Below, in pieces: positions 24,061-32,853 of a DNA stretch of 64,000 nt (its first letter is position 1; every line of letters starts with the position of its first letter). The stretch is taken from contig NZ_JAUZQF010000018.1 of assembly GCF_030718205.1 (NCBI RefSeq), positions 223,423-287,422 on the forward strand. Reading direction: 5' to 3'. The notes under the pieces were generated by a model. The model was given only the letters and a program-made list of their open reading frames with translations. It had not been told where the DNA came from and searched no databases. A program made the translations under genes and the position numbers. The stretch comes from Nonomuraea turcica. GTDB lineage: Bacteria > Actinomycetota > Actinomycetes > Streptosporangiales > Streptosporangiaceae.

Positions 24061-25286
24061 CGGGTCAGCACCAGCGAACGCGGCGGCTCCGCCATCGGGG
24101 CGGGCAGGACAAGCGGGCCCGCGCCCGGCGTCAGCGTGCCGAGGACGCGGGCGGCCCGCGCGCCCGTCCCGCCGGGCACCGTGCCGGGCAGACCGTGCGC
24201 GGTCAGCCAGCCGATCAGGGCGAACGCGATGGCCTCCTTGTCGTCGGCGGGCGCGCCGAACGCATCGGACGGCGCCACCTCCACGCCGGGCAGCGCCGCG
24301 CGCAGCCCGCGCATGATGACGGGGTTGCGGCATCCGCCGCCCGAGACGACCAGGGCGCTGACGCCGGCGGCACGCACGTCGTCGGCGACGGTGCGCACGG
24401 TCAGCTCGGTCAGCGTCGCCACCAGATCCGCGTCTCCGATCGTGCCGGTCGCCGCGGGATCCCGGTCGCCGGCGGCGCCGGTCGCCGCCGAGCCGGCGCC
24501 GCCGGCCCGCAGACCCGCTCTGGCCAGCGCGGCCTCCACATATCCCAGGTGGAACAGCTCCTTGCCGGTGCTCTTGGGGGCGGGCAGCCGGTAGTAGGGC
24601 TCGTCGAGCAGCACCTCCAGCAGCCGAGCGTCTACGCGCCCCGACGCCGCGATCGCGCCGTCCTCGTCGAACCCCCGGCTGTTCAGCCGCCGGCTCGTCA
24701 CCACGGCGTCGATCAGCGCGTTCGCCGGGCCGATGTCGTAGGCGAACAGCTCGCCCCCGCGCACCACGGTCATGTTCGCGATGCCGCCCAGGTTGAGCGC
24801 CCCGGCCCCGCCGGGCTGCCCGCCCAGCAGCAGCCCGTCGAGCACCGACACCAGCGGAGCCCCATGCCCGCCCGCCGTGATGTCGCGGATGCGCACATCC
24901 GACAGCACGGGAACGCCGGTTCGCTCGGCGATCCACGCGGGCTGCCCGATCTGCAGCGTGCCCCGCGCCTGCGAACCCTCCACCCAGTGGAACACCGTCT
25001 GCCCGTGCGACACGATCAGATCGACGGGACCGCCCCGCTCGATCGCCTCGGCGGCGGCCGCGGCGAAGCTCTGCCCGATGAGCGTGTCCAGCACGCACAC
25101 CTCCGCCAGCGTCGTCCTGGCCGGCGGCAGCGCCGCGATCAGCCGGGCCCGCAGCTCGCCGGTGTACGGCGTGCTCGCCGTGTGCCCCACCCGGCCCTCC
25201 AGCACCTCACCAGCACGCGAGAAATCGACGACGGCCACGTCGATCCCGTCGTGCGAGGTGCCGGAGATCATCCCGAGAACCCTCAT
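24057..25286 (-). CDS. anmK: Anhydro-N-acetylmuramic acid kinase
   Basis: A 409-residue member of the AnmK family, recognised by G-M-I-S-G-T-S-H-D-G-I-D at the start, S-H-G-Q-T-V-F-H-W near 95, L-Q-I-G-Q-P-A-W-I-A-E near 112, T-A-G-G-H-G-A-P-L-V near 142 and N-L-G-G-I-A-N near 163. AnmK opens the 1,6-anhydro ring of anhydro-MurNAc and phosphorylates it to MurNAc-6-P in peptidoglycan recycling. The next enzyme, MurQ etherase, is not in this window. A 26-residue low-complexity Gly/Ala/Asp stretch near residues 260-285, encoded by short DNA repeats, is an extra compared with typical AnmK. The start overlaps the permease stop by one base (TGATG). Confidence 0.93.
   Translation of the reverse strand: MRVLGMISGTSHDGIDVAVVDFSRAGEVLEGRVGHTASTPYTGELRARLIAALPPARTTLAEVCVLDTLIGQSFAAAAAEAIERGGPVDLIVSHGQTVFHWVEGSQARGTLQIGQPAWIAERTGVPVLSDVRIRDITAGGHGAPLVSVLDGLLLGGQPGGAGALNLGGIANMTVVRGGELFAYDIGPANALIDAVVTSRRLNSRGFDEDGAIAASGRVDARLLEVLLDEPYYRLPAPKSTGKELFHLGYVEAALARAGLRAGGAGSAATGAAGDRDPAATGTIGDADLVATLTELTVRTVADDVRAAGVSALVVSGGGCRNPVIMRGLRAALPGVEVAPSDAFGAPADDKEAIAFALIGWLTAHGLPGTVPGGTGARAARVLGTLTPGAGPLVLPAPMAEPPRSLVLTR
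24445..24487 (-). repeat. Short repeats encoding a low-complexity insertion in AnmK
   Basis: CCGGTCGCCG occurs at 24445-24454, 24462-24471 and 24478-24487, with 17- and 16-base periods. It encodes part of a Gly/Ala/Asp-rich surface stretch near the middle of AnmK and looks like local repeat expansion. Confidence 0.6.
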
Positions 25287-26113
25287 CAGAGCCTTCCTCG
25301 ATTACGCGGGTCAAGCGTGTCACGCAGGCCGTCACCCAGCAGATTCAACCCCACCACGAGCAGCACGACGACCGCGCCCGGCGCGATCAGCGTCCACGGG
25401 GCCACGAACACCAGGCTGCGCGCCTCGAAGATCATCGAGCCGAGCGACGGGGCCGGCGGCGGCGTGCCCAGGCCCAGGAAACTCAGCGACGCCTCCGTCA
25501 GCACCGCCCACGACAGCGACAGCGCCACCTGGACCACGATGATCGAGGTGATGTTCGGCAGCACGTGCCGCACCATGATCTGCGCGCGGCTCAGGCCCGT
25601 GGCGACCGCCGCCTTCACGTACTCGATCTCCCTGAGCGACAGCACCGGGCCGCGGGTGACGCGGATGAAGATGGGCACGTACACGATGGCGATCGCCACG
25701 GCGATCGTGAACCAGTTGCGGTCCAGCACCGCGGCCAGCGACAACGCCAGCAGCAGCGGCGGGAACGCGAACAGCACGTTCGTCACCCCGCCGATCGCCC
25801 CGTCGGCCCAGCCGCGGTAGAAACCCGACACGAGCCCGCCGAGCGTGCCGATCACGGTCGCGAATGTCACCGCCACGACCGCGATGAGCGCCGAGTTCCC
25901 CACCCCGGCCGCCACCCGCGAGAACACGTCCCTGCCGAACTGGTCGGTGCCGAACAGGTGCGCGCCCGACGGCGACTGGAACCGCGCCGGCGGGTTCTGC
26001 GCGATCGGGTCGTACGGCAACAGCCCGAAGTACGCCAGCACCGCCACCCCGGCCAGCACCACGAGGATGACCGAGCCCGCCAGCGCGGCGGGACTCCTGC
26101 GCAGAGCCGTCAC
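25286..26113 (-). CDS. Oligopeptide ABC transporter permease (DppC-like)
   Basis: A 275-residue permease with six hydrophobic segments. The segment G-T-D-Q-F-G-R-D-V-F-S-R near 55 and the EAA loop Y-V-K-A-A-V-A-T-G-L-S near 165 mark the DppC/OppC family. It begins with GTG at 26113, overlapping the DppB-like gene by GTGA, and ends at TGATG shared with anmK. With the DppB-like permease it forms the channel for peptides or muropeptides. Confidence 0.9.
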   Translation of the reverse strand: MTALRRSPAALAGSVILVVLAGVAVLAYFGLLPYDPIAQNPPARFQSPSGAHLFGTDQFGRDVFSRVAAGVGNSALIAVVAVTFATVIGTLGGLVSGFYRGWADGAIGGVTNVLFAFPPLLLALSLAAVLDRNWFTIAVAIAIVYVPIFIRVTRGPVLSLREIEYVKAAVATGLSRAQIMVRHVLPNITSIIVVQVALSLSWAVLTEASLSFLGLGTPPPAPSLGSMIFEARSLVFVAPWTLIAPGAVVVLLVVGLNLLGDGLRDTLDPRNRGRL

Positions 26114-27078
26114 GACGCCCTCACCCGCGGGTCGATGATCCGGTAGAGCACGTCGGTCAGCAGATTGACCAGCACGAACGCCAGCGCGATCACCAGCACC
26201 GTGCTCTGCACCACCGCGTACTCCTTCTGCTGGATGCCCAGCAGCACCTGCCGGCCGATGCCCGGCACCGAGAAGATCTGCTCGACCACGACCGCGCCGC
26301 CGAGCAGGTAGCCGAACTGCAGGCCGGTCATCGTCACGATCGGCACGAGCGCGTTGCCGAGCACGTGCCTGACCTGCAGCAGCCGCTCCGGCACCCCCTT
26401 GGCGCGGGCGGTGCGCACGAAGTCGTGCGAGCGCACCTCCAGCACCGCCGCCCGCGTGGTGCGCAGGATCGGGGCCGCGATCCCGAAGCCGAGCACGAGC
26501 GCGGGCAGCACCATCTGCTGCAGGTTGAGGAGCGGATCCTGCAGCAGCGTCGCGAAGCCCTGCCCGTTGGGGTTGAACCCGAACGACGCCGCGAAGATCG
26601 ACAGCAGCGTCGTGGCCAGCAGGAACGCCGGGATCGACAGACCCGCCAGGCTCACCGCCTGCCCCACGGCGTCCCGCGGGGCGCCGGCCTTCGACGCCGA
26701 CAGCATGCCGAGCGGCACGCCGATCAGCAGTGCCAGCACGATCGACAGCACCGCCAGCTCGAACGTCACCGGCAGCGACTGCGACGTCAGGTCGAGCACG
26801 CTCTGCTGGTTACGCGCCGAGTAGCCCAAGTTCCCCGTGACCATGTTGCCCAGCCACGAGAAGAACTGCGTGACCAGCGGCTGGTCGAGGCCGTAGTAAC
26901 GCTCGAGCGCCGCCCGCTGGGCAGGGGTGAGCGCGGCGGCCTCGGTGCCGAGCCCCGCCGTGATCTGGTCGCCGGGAATCGCCCGGAGCATGACGAACAC
27001 GAACACGGCCACCCCGAACAGGGTGCCGAGCGTGCCCGCCACGCGCCGGACGACGCGGTTGCGTACGAGAGAGCGCAT
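26110..27078 (-). CDS. Oligopeptide ABC transporter permease (DppB-like)
   Basis: A 322-residue permease. The start M-R-S-L-V-R-N-R-V-V-R-R followed by the long first helix, the R-A-I-P-G-D segment and Y-Y-G-L-D-Q-P-L-V-T-Q-F are characteristic of DppB/OppB, and the EAA loop F-V-R-T-A-R-A-K-G-V lies near 210. ATG 27078 overlaps the binding-protein stop by one base (TGATG), which fixes the start against a longer open frame. It is part of the importer with the genes on either side. Confidence 0.9.
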   Translation of the reverse strand: MRSLVRNRVVRRVAGTLGTLFGVAVFVFVMLRAIPGDQITAGLGTEAAALTPAQRAALERYYGLDQPLVTQFFSWLGNMVTGNLGYSARNQQSVLDLTSQSLPVTFELAVLSIVLALLIGVPLGMLSASKAGAPRDAVGQAVSLAGLSIPAFLLATTLLSIFAASFGFNPNGQGFATLLQDPLLNLQQMVLPALVLGFGIAAPILRTTRAAVLEVRSHDFVRTARAKGVPERLLQVRHVLGNALVPIVTMTGLQFGYLLGGAVVVEQIFSVPGIGRQVLLGIQQKEYAVVQSTVLVIALAFVLVNLLTDVLYRIIDPRVRAS

Positions 27079-28625
27079 CAGCCGGCGGACGTGGTGCGCA
27101 GATACTGCAGCGAGCCGTTGGCCATGGGCGTGAAGCCCTGCACGCCCGCGGTCGTCGCCGTGTAGGTGAAGCCGGAGAACAGCCAGATCCAGGCGGCGTT
27201 GTCCTCCAGATGGGCGGCGACCTGGTCGTAGATCGCCTTGCGGGCGGCCTGGTCGGTGGTGGCCTTGCCCTCGGCGAACAGCCGGTCCAGCTCGGGGGAG
27301 CTGTAGCCGGCGACCTTGTTGAGGTTGCCCTTGCTGGTGAAGTAGCGCCCGTAGGAGCCGTCGGGGTCGGGGCGGCCGCCGTTCAGCGCGACGGCCGCGT
27401 CGAAGTCGGCGGCCACCCAGCGGTCCACGAACGCCCCCGACTCCAGCACCTCCAGCTCCAGGTTGATCTTGGCCTCGGCGAGCTGGGCCTTGAGGTTCTG
27501 CGCCTCGTTGACGGACGTCGCGTACTCGCCCTGGGAGACGATGGCCTTGACGGTCACCCCGCCTGACTTGCCGGCCTTGCTCAGGTAGTCGGCGGCCTTG
27601 GCGAGGTCGCGGCTGGGGCAGGGACGCTTGTTCGGGTCCGACTTGAACGCGGTGGCCGTGATAGGCCCGGTCACCTCGCCCTCGCCGAGCGCGGCGGTGT
27701 CGAGCACCTGCTTGCGGTCGATCGCGCACTGGACGGCCAGGCGCACGTTGACGTCCTTCAGGTCGCCCTTGCGCGCGTTGAGCTGGAGCACGTGGTAGCT
27801 GAGCTGCGGCGTCTTGGCGACCGTGATCGTGCCGCCGCCCTCGGCGGTCTGAGCGACCAGCGGGTCGTTGAAGACCGCCAGCTGCACGTTGCCCGACTGC
27901 ATCGCCGAGACGATGGACGACTCGTCGGGGATCACCCGGAACTCGACCGTGGGGACCTTCGGCTTCTCACTGCCCCAGTACGTGTCGTTCCTGGCGAGGG
28001 TGATCGACTGGCTGGGCACGCGCTTGCTCAGCGTGAACGGCCCGGTGCCGTTGGGGGTGGCGTTGAGCTTCTCCTCGGTGTCGTCGGAGGACAGCATCGC
28101 CATGTTGACCGTGGCCAGGTTGGCGGGCAGCGCGGCGTCGGGCCCGGTCAGGCTCAGCACCACCGTGGCCGGGTCGGGCGCCTCGACCGACTTCACCGAC
28201 GACAACGACGCCATGGCGACCGCCGCCGTGGCCTCGTCCATGATCTTGTCGAGGGAGTGCTTGGCGTCCTTGGAGTCGAACGCGCTGCCGTCGGCGAAGG
28301 TGACGCCCTGCCGGAGCTTGAGCGTGAGCGTCTTGCCGTCCTCGGAGGTCTCCCACGACTCGGCCAGCCCGGGCACCACGTTGAGGTCCTTGTCGAACTC
28401 CGTGAGCGTCCCGTACAGGTTCTGCAGCACGTTGACGGCCTGGAACTGGGTGGCCTTCCAGGGGAAGAGCGTGTCCGGGTCGGAGGTGACGCCGACCACG
28501 AGACCCTTGGCGGCGCCCGTGCCTGTGCTGGTGCCGGTGCCGGGCCCGGAGGAGGATGAACAGCTGGTGAGGGCGATGGACAGCGCCGCCGTGAGGGCGA
28601 CCGTGGAGAACGCGCCACGGGGCAT
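27078..28625 (-). CDS. Oligopeptide/muropeptide-binding lipoprotein (DppA-like, SBP family 5)
   Basis: A 515-residue lipoprotein with lipobox I-A-L-T-S-C (C22), then a Ser/Gly/Thr-rich linker. The mature protein begins L-V-V-G-V-T-S-D-P-D-T-L-F-P-W and has L-A-E-S-W-E-T-S-E-D-G-K-T near 95, the signature region of family 5 binding proteins. These bind oligopeptides, and some bind murein peptides. A GAGGAGG lies 4 bases before ATG 28625. It leads a six-gene operon containing anmK, which favours a cell-wall-derived ligand. The RpiR-family regulator diverges from it. Confidence 0.9.
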   Translation of the reverse strand: MPRGAFSTVALTAALSIALTSCSSSSGPGTGTSTGTGAAKGLVVGVTSDPDTLFPWKATQFQAVNVLQNLYGTLTEFDKDLNVVPGLAESWETSEDGKTLTLKLRQGVTFADGSAFDSKDAKHSLDKIMDEATAAVAMASLSSVKSVEAPDPATVVLSLTGPDAALPANLATVNMAMLSSDDTEEKLNATPNGTGPFTLSKRVPSQSITLARNDTYWGSEKPKVPTVEFRVIPDESSIVSAMQSGNVQLAVFNDPLVAQTAEGGGTITVAKTPQLSYHVLQLNARKGDLKDVNVRLAVQCAIDRKQVLDTAALGEGEVTGPITATAFKSDPNKRPCPSRDLAKAADYLSKAGKSGGVTVKAIVSQGEYATSVNEAQNLKAQLAEAKINLELEVLESGAFVDRWVAADFDAAVALNGGRPDPDGSYGRYFTSKGNLNKVAGYSSPELDRLFAEGKATTDQAARKAIYDQVAAHLEDNAAWIWLFSGFTYTATTAGVQGFTPMANGSLQYLRTTSAG

Positions 28626-28702
28626 GTGGCCTCCTCAGGCAGTAGGTCATAAAATTACGCAGACCTTACCACTGGGGTATTTTCTTTTCCCTCCCAGGAT
28701 GG
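28626..28702. promoter_or_regulatory. AT-rich divergent control region between the peptide importer operon and its RpiR-type regulator
   Basis: This 77-base gap is unusually AT-rich. AAAATTAC (28651-28658) and GGTATTTT (28677-28684) form an imperfect inverted repeat that could bind the RpiR/MurR-like regulator. I could not assign convincing -35/-10 pairs. Confidence 0.35.
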
Positions 28703-29590
28703 ATGACGATGGCCGAGGACGACGGCACCTTGCTGATCCGCATCCGCGCCGCCATGCCCGCCCTGCGGCCGTCCGAGCGGCGCATCGCGGAGGCGTTCGC
28801 CGGGGAACCGGCCGCGGCGGCGAACCTGTCCATCGCCGACCTGGCCGCCCGCTGCGCCACCTCCACGACGTCGGTGGTGCGCTTCTACCGGCGCATGGGG
28901 TACGCCCGCTACCAGGACTTCAGGATCGACCTGACCCGGGCGGTGGCCAGGGAGGAGCTCGCCACGTCGAGCCTGCCGGAGGCGTCCGGCGACATCGACC
29001 GCCACGACAGCCTGGAGGGCATCGTCTCCAAGGTGGCGATGAACGAGACGTTGTCCATCGCCGACACCGCCCGTTCGCTGGACATGAAGGCCCTGGCCGA
29101 GGCGGTGGCGCTGCTGGGAGCCGCCCGCAGGATCGACACGTTCGGCGTGGGCGCGAGCGCGCTCGTCGGGCTCGACCTGCAGCAGAAGTTGTCCCGCATC
29201 GGGCGCACCGCGATCAACTGGCACGACCCGCACTCGGCCTGGACCTCGGCCGCCACGCTCGACGGCACCTGCGTCGCGGTGGCGGTCTCGCACACCGGCG
29301 CCACCGTGGACACGGTCGAGTTCCTGTCGATCGCGCGCAATTCGGGGGCCGCCACGGTCGCGATCACGAACTTCCTGGACTCGCCGCTGGCCCGCGCGGC
29401 CGACGTGACGCTCACCACGGCCGCGCGGGAGACCCAGTTCCGCTCCGGTGCCCTGGGCAGCCGCATCGCCCAGCTCATGGTGGTCGACTGCCTGTTCACG
29501 GGGGTCGCGCAGGCCTCCTACGACGAGTCGATGGAGGCGCTGCGGGCCACGTACGCGGTCGTGCACGGCCGCGTGGTCAAGCGGGCCTAG
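28703..29590 (+). CDS. RpiR/MurR family transcriptional regulator with SIS domain
   Basis: A 295-residue regulator. Residues 5-85 form an RpiR-type helix-turn-helix (L-R-P-S-E-R-R-I-A-E-A-F, then T-S-T-T-S-V-V-R-F-Y-R-R-M-G-Y), and residues 125-260 form a SIS phosphosugar-binding domain with G-V-G-A-S-A and V-S-H-T-G-A-T-V-D-T. MurR of enteric bacteria senses MurNAc-6-P through such a SIS domain. Because the divergent operon contains AnmK, which makes MurNAc-6-P, a MurR-like role is a good inference. Two starts, ATG 28703 and ATG 28709, are equally possible. Confidence 0.88.
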   Translation: MTMAEDDGTLLIRIRAAMPALRPSERRIAEAFAGEPAAAANLSIADLAARCATSTTSVVRFYRRMGYARYQDFRIDLTRAVAREELATSSLPEASGDIDRHDSLEGIVSKVAMNETLSIADTARSLDMKALAEAVALLGAARRIDTFGVGASALVGLDLQQKLSRIGRTAINWHDPHSAWTSAATLDGTCVAVAVSHTGATVDTVEFLSIARNSGAATVAITNFLDSPLARAADVTLTTAARETQFRSGALGSRIAQLMVVDCLFTGVAQASYDESMEALRATYAVVHGRVVKRA

Positions 29591-29658
29591 GTTCCTCGCA
29601 GCATGTTCACAGACCGGATTCACCTGGGGTTCACTGGATATCTCTACCTTGTAGGGCC

Positions 29659-30549
29659 ATGAGCTGGAAGTACCGGGCCAACGCGACGCTTGAGGGCCTG
29701 ACGGGATACACCTTGACGCGGCGGCTGCGCAAGGAGCCGCCCAAGCCGCCTCCACCGAAGCCCCCGCTGGAGTTGCAGCGGCTCCCGGGTGACACGGTGC
29801 GCCCGCCCGTCGACCCGGTGCACGACCGGCTGCTGCGCGAGCCGGCCTTCCTGCTGTCGTCCGTGCGGTCGGGCTCCACGCTGCTGCGGGTCATGCTCAA
29901 CAGCCATTCGCAGGTGCACTCCCCGATCGAGACGCACTTCCGGCGGATCACCATCGGCCTCGGCACCGACCCCGTACGGCAGGCGATGGAGGCGCTCGGC
30001 CACACGCACAGCGACATCGAGCACATCGTCTGGGACCGCATGCTGCACCGGGAGCTGACCCGCAGCGGCAAGCCGGTCCTGGTGGAGAAGACGCCGAGCA
30101 ACGTGTTCGTCTGGCGGCGCCTGGCGACCTGCTGGCCGGACGCGCGTTTCATCTTCCTGCTGCGCCACCCGATGTCCATCGTGCAGTCCTGGCATGAGGC
30201 CGATCCCGAGAAGCGGCCCATGGAGGAGGCCGTGCCGCGCACGATGAGCTACATGACGTACCTGGAGGAGGCCCGGACCCACCTCGACGGGCTGACCATG
30301 CGCTACGAGGACCTGGTCGCCGACCCGGAGGCCGAGCTGCGCCGGCTCTGCCTGTTCCTCGGCCTCGAATGGGAGCCGGGCATGCTCACCTACGGCAACA
30401 AGGACCACGGCGGCTTCGTCAAGGGCATCGGCGACTGGCGGGACAAGATTCGCACCGGCACCGTCGTCGCCGGGCGGCCGCTGCCGACTCCTGACGAGGT
30501 GCCGGAGGCCCTGCACGAGATCTGCCGGAAGTGGGAGTACCTCTCCTGA
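29659..30549 (+). CDS. PAPS-dependent sulfotransferase family protein
   Basis: A 296-residue protein with a proline-rich N-terminal segment (P-P-K-P-P-P-P-K-P-P near 28-36) and the sulfotransferase fold. S-S-V-R-S-G-S-T-L-L-R (67-77) is the 5'-phosphosulfate-binding loop, and F-I-F-L-L-R-H-P-M-S-I-V-Q-S-W near 155-170 is the 3'-phosphate-binding motif; Y-E-D-L-V-A-D-P follows. Such enzymes transfer sulfate from PAPS to carbohydrate, lipid or peptide acceptors; the acceptor is unknown. ATG 29659 is preferred, with GTAGGG upstream. The next gene on the same strand encodes a sulfatase, an intriguing add/remove pair. Confidence 0.85.
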   Translation: MSWKYRANATLEGLTGYTLTRRLRKEPPKPPPPKPPLELQRLPGDTVRPPVDPVHDRLLREPAFLLSSVRSGSTLLRVMLNSHSQVHSPIETHFRRITIGLGTDPVRQAMEALGHTHSDIEHIVWDRMLHRELTRSGKPVLVEKTPSNVFVWRRLATCWPDARFIFLLRHPMSIVQSWHEADPEKRPMEEAVPRTMSYMTYLEEARTHLDGLTMRYEDLVADPEAELRRLCLFLGLEWEPGMLTYGNKDHGGFVKGIGDWRDKIRTGTVVAGRPLPTPDEVPEALHEICRKWEYLS

Positions 30550-30634
30550 CCAGAACCAGTCCGCACGGTAACCGTTTCAGGTCTGTGACAGAGTTTCGTG
30601 CGCCATTTGCCCGCCGTTCGCCTTGGGCTTCGAT

Positions 30635-32278
30635 ATGGTGCCCGTCGTGATCAACGGGCCCTCGCGCCGCGCGTTACTCGCCGGAACCCTCGCCAGTCTC
30701 GCCGTGCCGTCCGCCGCATCGGCCGCCGACCCTGACGGCCTGCCGTCGCGTCCCAACATTGTCGTCGTCCTGGCCGACGACCTTGGCTGGGGCGAGATAG
30801 GAGTGCAGGGCCAGCGCCTGATCAGGACGCCGAACCTGGACCGGATGGCGGCCGAGGGCGTCAGGTTCGAGGCCGCGTACTCGGGGGCGCCGCTGTGCGC
30901 CCCCTCACGCTGCGCCCTGCTCACCGGGCTGCACGCCGGGCACGGCACTGTACGCGAGAACCCCGAGGGCGGGCCGCAACTCGCGCTCACCGACGCCGAC
31001 GTCACCTTCGCCGAGGTCCTGCAGCTGTCCGGCTACCGGACGGCCTGCATCGGCAAGTGGGGCTTCGGGCCCGAGCTGGCCGGTCAGGTCTCGCACCCGA
31101 ACATGCGCGGGTTCGACGAGTTCTTCGGCTACATCGGCCACCGCCACGCCCACCAGTACTTCCCCAAGTACCTGTGGCACAACGGGGCCAAGGTGCAGCT
31201 GGACGGCACGTCGTACGCGCCGCACCTGTTCCGCGAGCAGGCGGTCGAGTTCATCCGGCAGGGCGGCGAGGACCCGTTCCTGCTCTACTTCGCCAGCACT
31301 CTGCCGCACTCGCCGAGCGTGATCGCCGGCGACGCCGGGCCGTACGAGGACATGCCGTGGAGCGGTCCCAACCGCCGTCACGCGGCGCAGGTGGCCAGGC
31401 TCGACACCGATGTCGCGGCGCTGCTGCGCGCGTTACGCGAGACGGGCGTGGCCGAGCGCACGCTCGTGCTGTTCACCAGCGACAACGGCCCGCACCGGGA
31501 GAAGGGCGTGACGCCCGCGCTGTTCAACTCCAACGGACCGTTCCGCGGTGACAAGCGCGAGGTGTACGAGGGCGGCATCCGCGTGCCGATGATCGCCTGG
31601 TCGCCGCGGCTGCGGCCGCGCGTGGTCAAGCAGCCGGTGGCCTCCTGGGACGTGCTGCCGACGCTGGCGGACCTGGCCGAGGTGCCGGTGCCGGCGAACC
31701 TGGACGGGCTCTCCTTCCGCGGCCTGCTCACCGGCGCGGGCGCGCCCAAGCACCAGCACCTGGTGTGGAACCGGCCGCGCAAGGCCCAGGCCATCCGCCG
31801 CGGCCGGTGGAAGGCCGTCAGGCTCGCCCCCAACATCGGCGGCGCCGGGCTGGAGGGCCGGATCGAGCTGTACGACCTGGCCGCCGACCCCGGGGAGCAG
31901 CGCGACCTCGCTGCGGCGCGGCCCGACCTGACCGACGAGCTGATGACCGCGCTGGATGCGTCGATCGGACCCGACCCGCGGATCCCGTACGGGCTGAAGA
32001 CGGAGATCGTCGGCAACGAGGTCGTCGTGACCCTGCACAACGGCTCCACCGTGCCGTGGAACGAGGTCAAGCTGGGGCTCGACGGGCCGCGCCGGGTCCG
32101 CGCGCACACGGTGGCGCGGGTGGACCCGGGGATGTCGATCGCGGTCGGCTTCCCGCTGCCCGCGGGGAGCCGCAGCCGCGTCGTCGCCCTCGCCGACTTC
32201 GAGTCAGGCGGCCGCTCGCACCTGTTCCGCAAGGTGCACCGCAGGAGCGCCTTCCCCGCCGACGTCGTCACCCCCTGA
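30635..32278 (+). CDS. Tat-exported type I sulfatase
   Basis: About 547 residues. A twin-arginine signal (S-R-R-A-L-L-A-G at 10-17, ending A-S-A near 30) precedes an alkaline-phosphatase-fold sulfatase: metal aspartates in L-A-D-D-L-G-W (48-49), the formylglycine site C88 in C-A-P-S-R, G-K-W-G-F near 140 and T-S-D-N-G-P near 285. The cysteine must be converted to formylglycine by an FGE not present here. The C-terminal ~70 residues form a small beta domain. The start is uncertain: ATG 30635, GTG 30638 and GTG 30647 share the frame and none has a clear ribosome site. Two leucines use the rare TTA codon: codon 14 in the signal and codon 267. Confidence 0.92.
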   Translation: MVPVVINGPSRRALLAGTLASLAVPSAASAADPDGLPSRPNIVVVLADDLGWGEIGVQGQRLIRTPNLDRMAAEGVRFEAAYSGAPLCAPSRCALLTGLHAGHGTVRENPEGGPQLALTDADVTFAEVLQLSGYRTACIGKWGFGPELAGQVSHPNMRGFDEFFGYIGHRHAHQYFPKYLWHNGAKVQLDGTSYAPHLFREQAVEFIRQGGEDPFLLYFASTLPHSPSVIAGDAGPYEDMPWSGPNRRHAAQVARLDTDVAALLRALRETGVAERTLVLFTSDNGPHREKGVTPALFNSNGPFRGDKREVYEGGIRVPMIAWSPRLRPRVVKQPVASWDVLPTLADLAEVPVPANLDGLSFRGLLTGAGAPKHQHLVWNRPRKAQAIRRGRWKAVRLAPNIGGAGLEGRIELYDLAADPGEQRDLAAARPDLTDELMTALDASIGPDPRIPYGLKTEIVGNEVVVTLHNGSTVPWNEVKLGLDGPRRVRAHTVARVDPGMSIAVGFPLPAGSRSRVVALADFESGGRSHLFRKVHRRSAFPADVVTP

Positions 32279-32292
32279 GCCCTCACCCGGTC

Positions 32293-32829
32293 TCAGGGGA
32301 GACAGCCCACGTGTGCGAGGGCCTGCTTCAGCAGCACCCCCTGCCCGCCGGGCATCTCCTGCTGCACCATCGGCGAGGCCGCCTCCTCGGGCGTGAACCA
32401 CACCAGGTCCAGCGCGTCCTGCCGGGGCCGGCAGTCGCCCGCGACGGGCACGATGTAGGCCAGGGACACGGCGTGCTGACGCGGATCGTGGTACTGGGTG
32501 ACGCCCGGCGTCGGGAAATACTCGGCGACCGTGAACGGCTGCGGAGACGCCGGGATGTGCGGGAGCGCCACCGGGCCGAGGTCCTTCTCCAGGTGACGCA
32601 GGAGCGCGTCGCGGACCCGCTCGTAGTACAGCACCCGGCCCGAGACGAGCGCCCGGCTGACCGTTCCATCCGACGCGATGCGCAGCAGCAGGCCGACGCG
32701 GGTGACCACGCCGGTGTCGTCGACGCGCACCGGCACCGCGTCGACGTAGAGGATCGGCAGCTGGCCGCGGACGGACTCAAGCTCTTCCGGCGACAGCCAA
32801 CTGGGCGTCGTTTCGGTCTTTTCGGTCAT
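32293..32829 (-). CDS. DUF4916/NUDIX-like protein
   Basis: A 178-residue protein of the actinobacterial DUF4916 type, related to NUDIX hydrolases. P-S-W-L-S-P-E-E-L-E opens it, and V-G-L-L-L-R-I and A-V-S-L-A-Y-I-V-P-V are the expected beta strands, with L-V-W-F-T-P-E-E-A near the end. The classical NUDIX box GX5EX7REUXEEXGU is not preserved, so hydrolase activity is doubtful. ATG 32829 starts it; the gene is convergent with the sulfatase, 14 bases away. Its role is unknown. Confidence 0.75.
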   Translation of the reverse strand: MTEKTETTPSWLSPEELESVRGQLPILYVDAVPVRVDDTGVVTRVGLLLRIASDGTVSRALVSGRVLYYERVRDALLRHLEKDLGPVALPHIPASPQPFTVAEYFPTPGVTQYHDPRQHAVSLAYIVPVAGDCRPRQDALDLVWFTPEEAASPMVQQEMPGGQGVLLKQALAHVGCLP

Positions 32830-32853
32830 TGGCTGATCGTACGTCCCCCCGCC

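Noticed and set aside
27868..29658. Long upstream extension in frame with the sulfotransferase
   Set aside because: The extension runs antisense to the binding-protein gene and over the RpiR gene in another frame; the sulfotransferase proper begins at ATG 29659.
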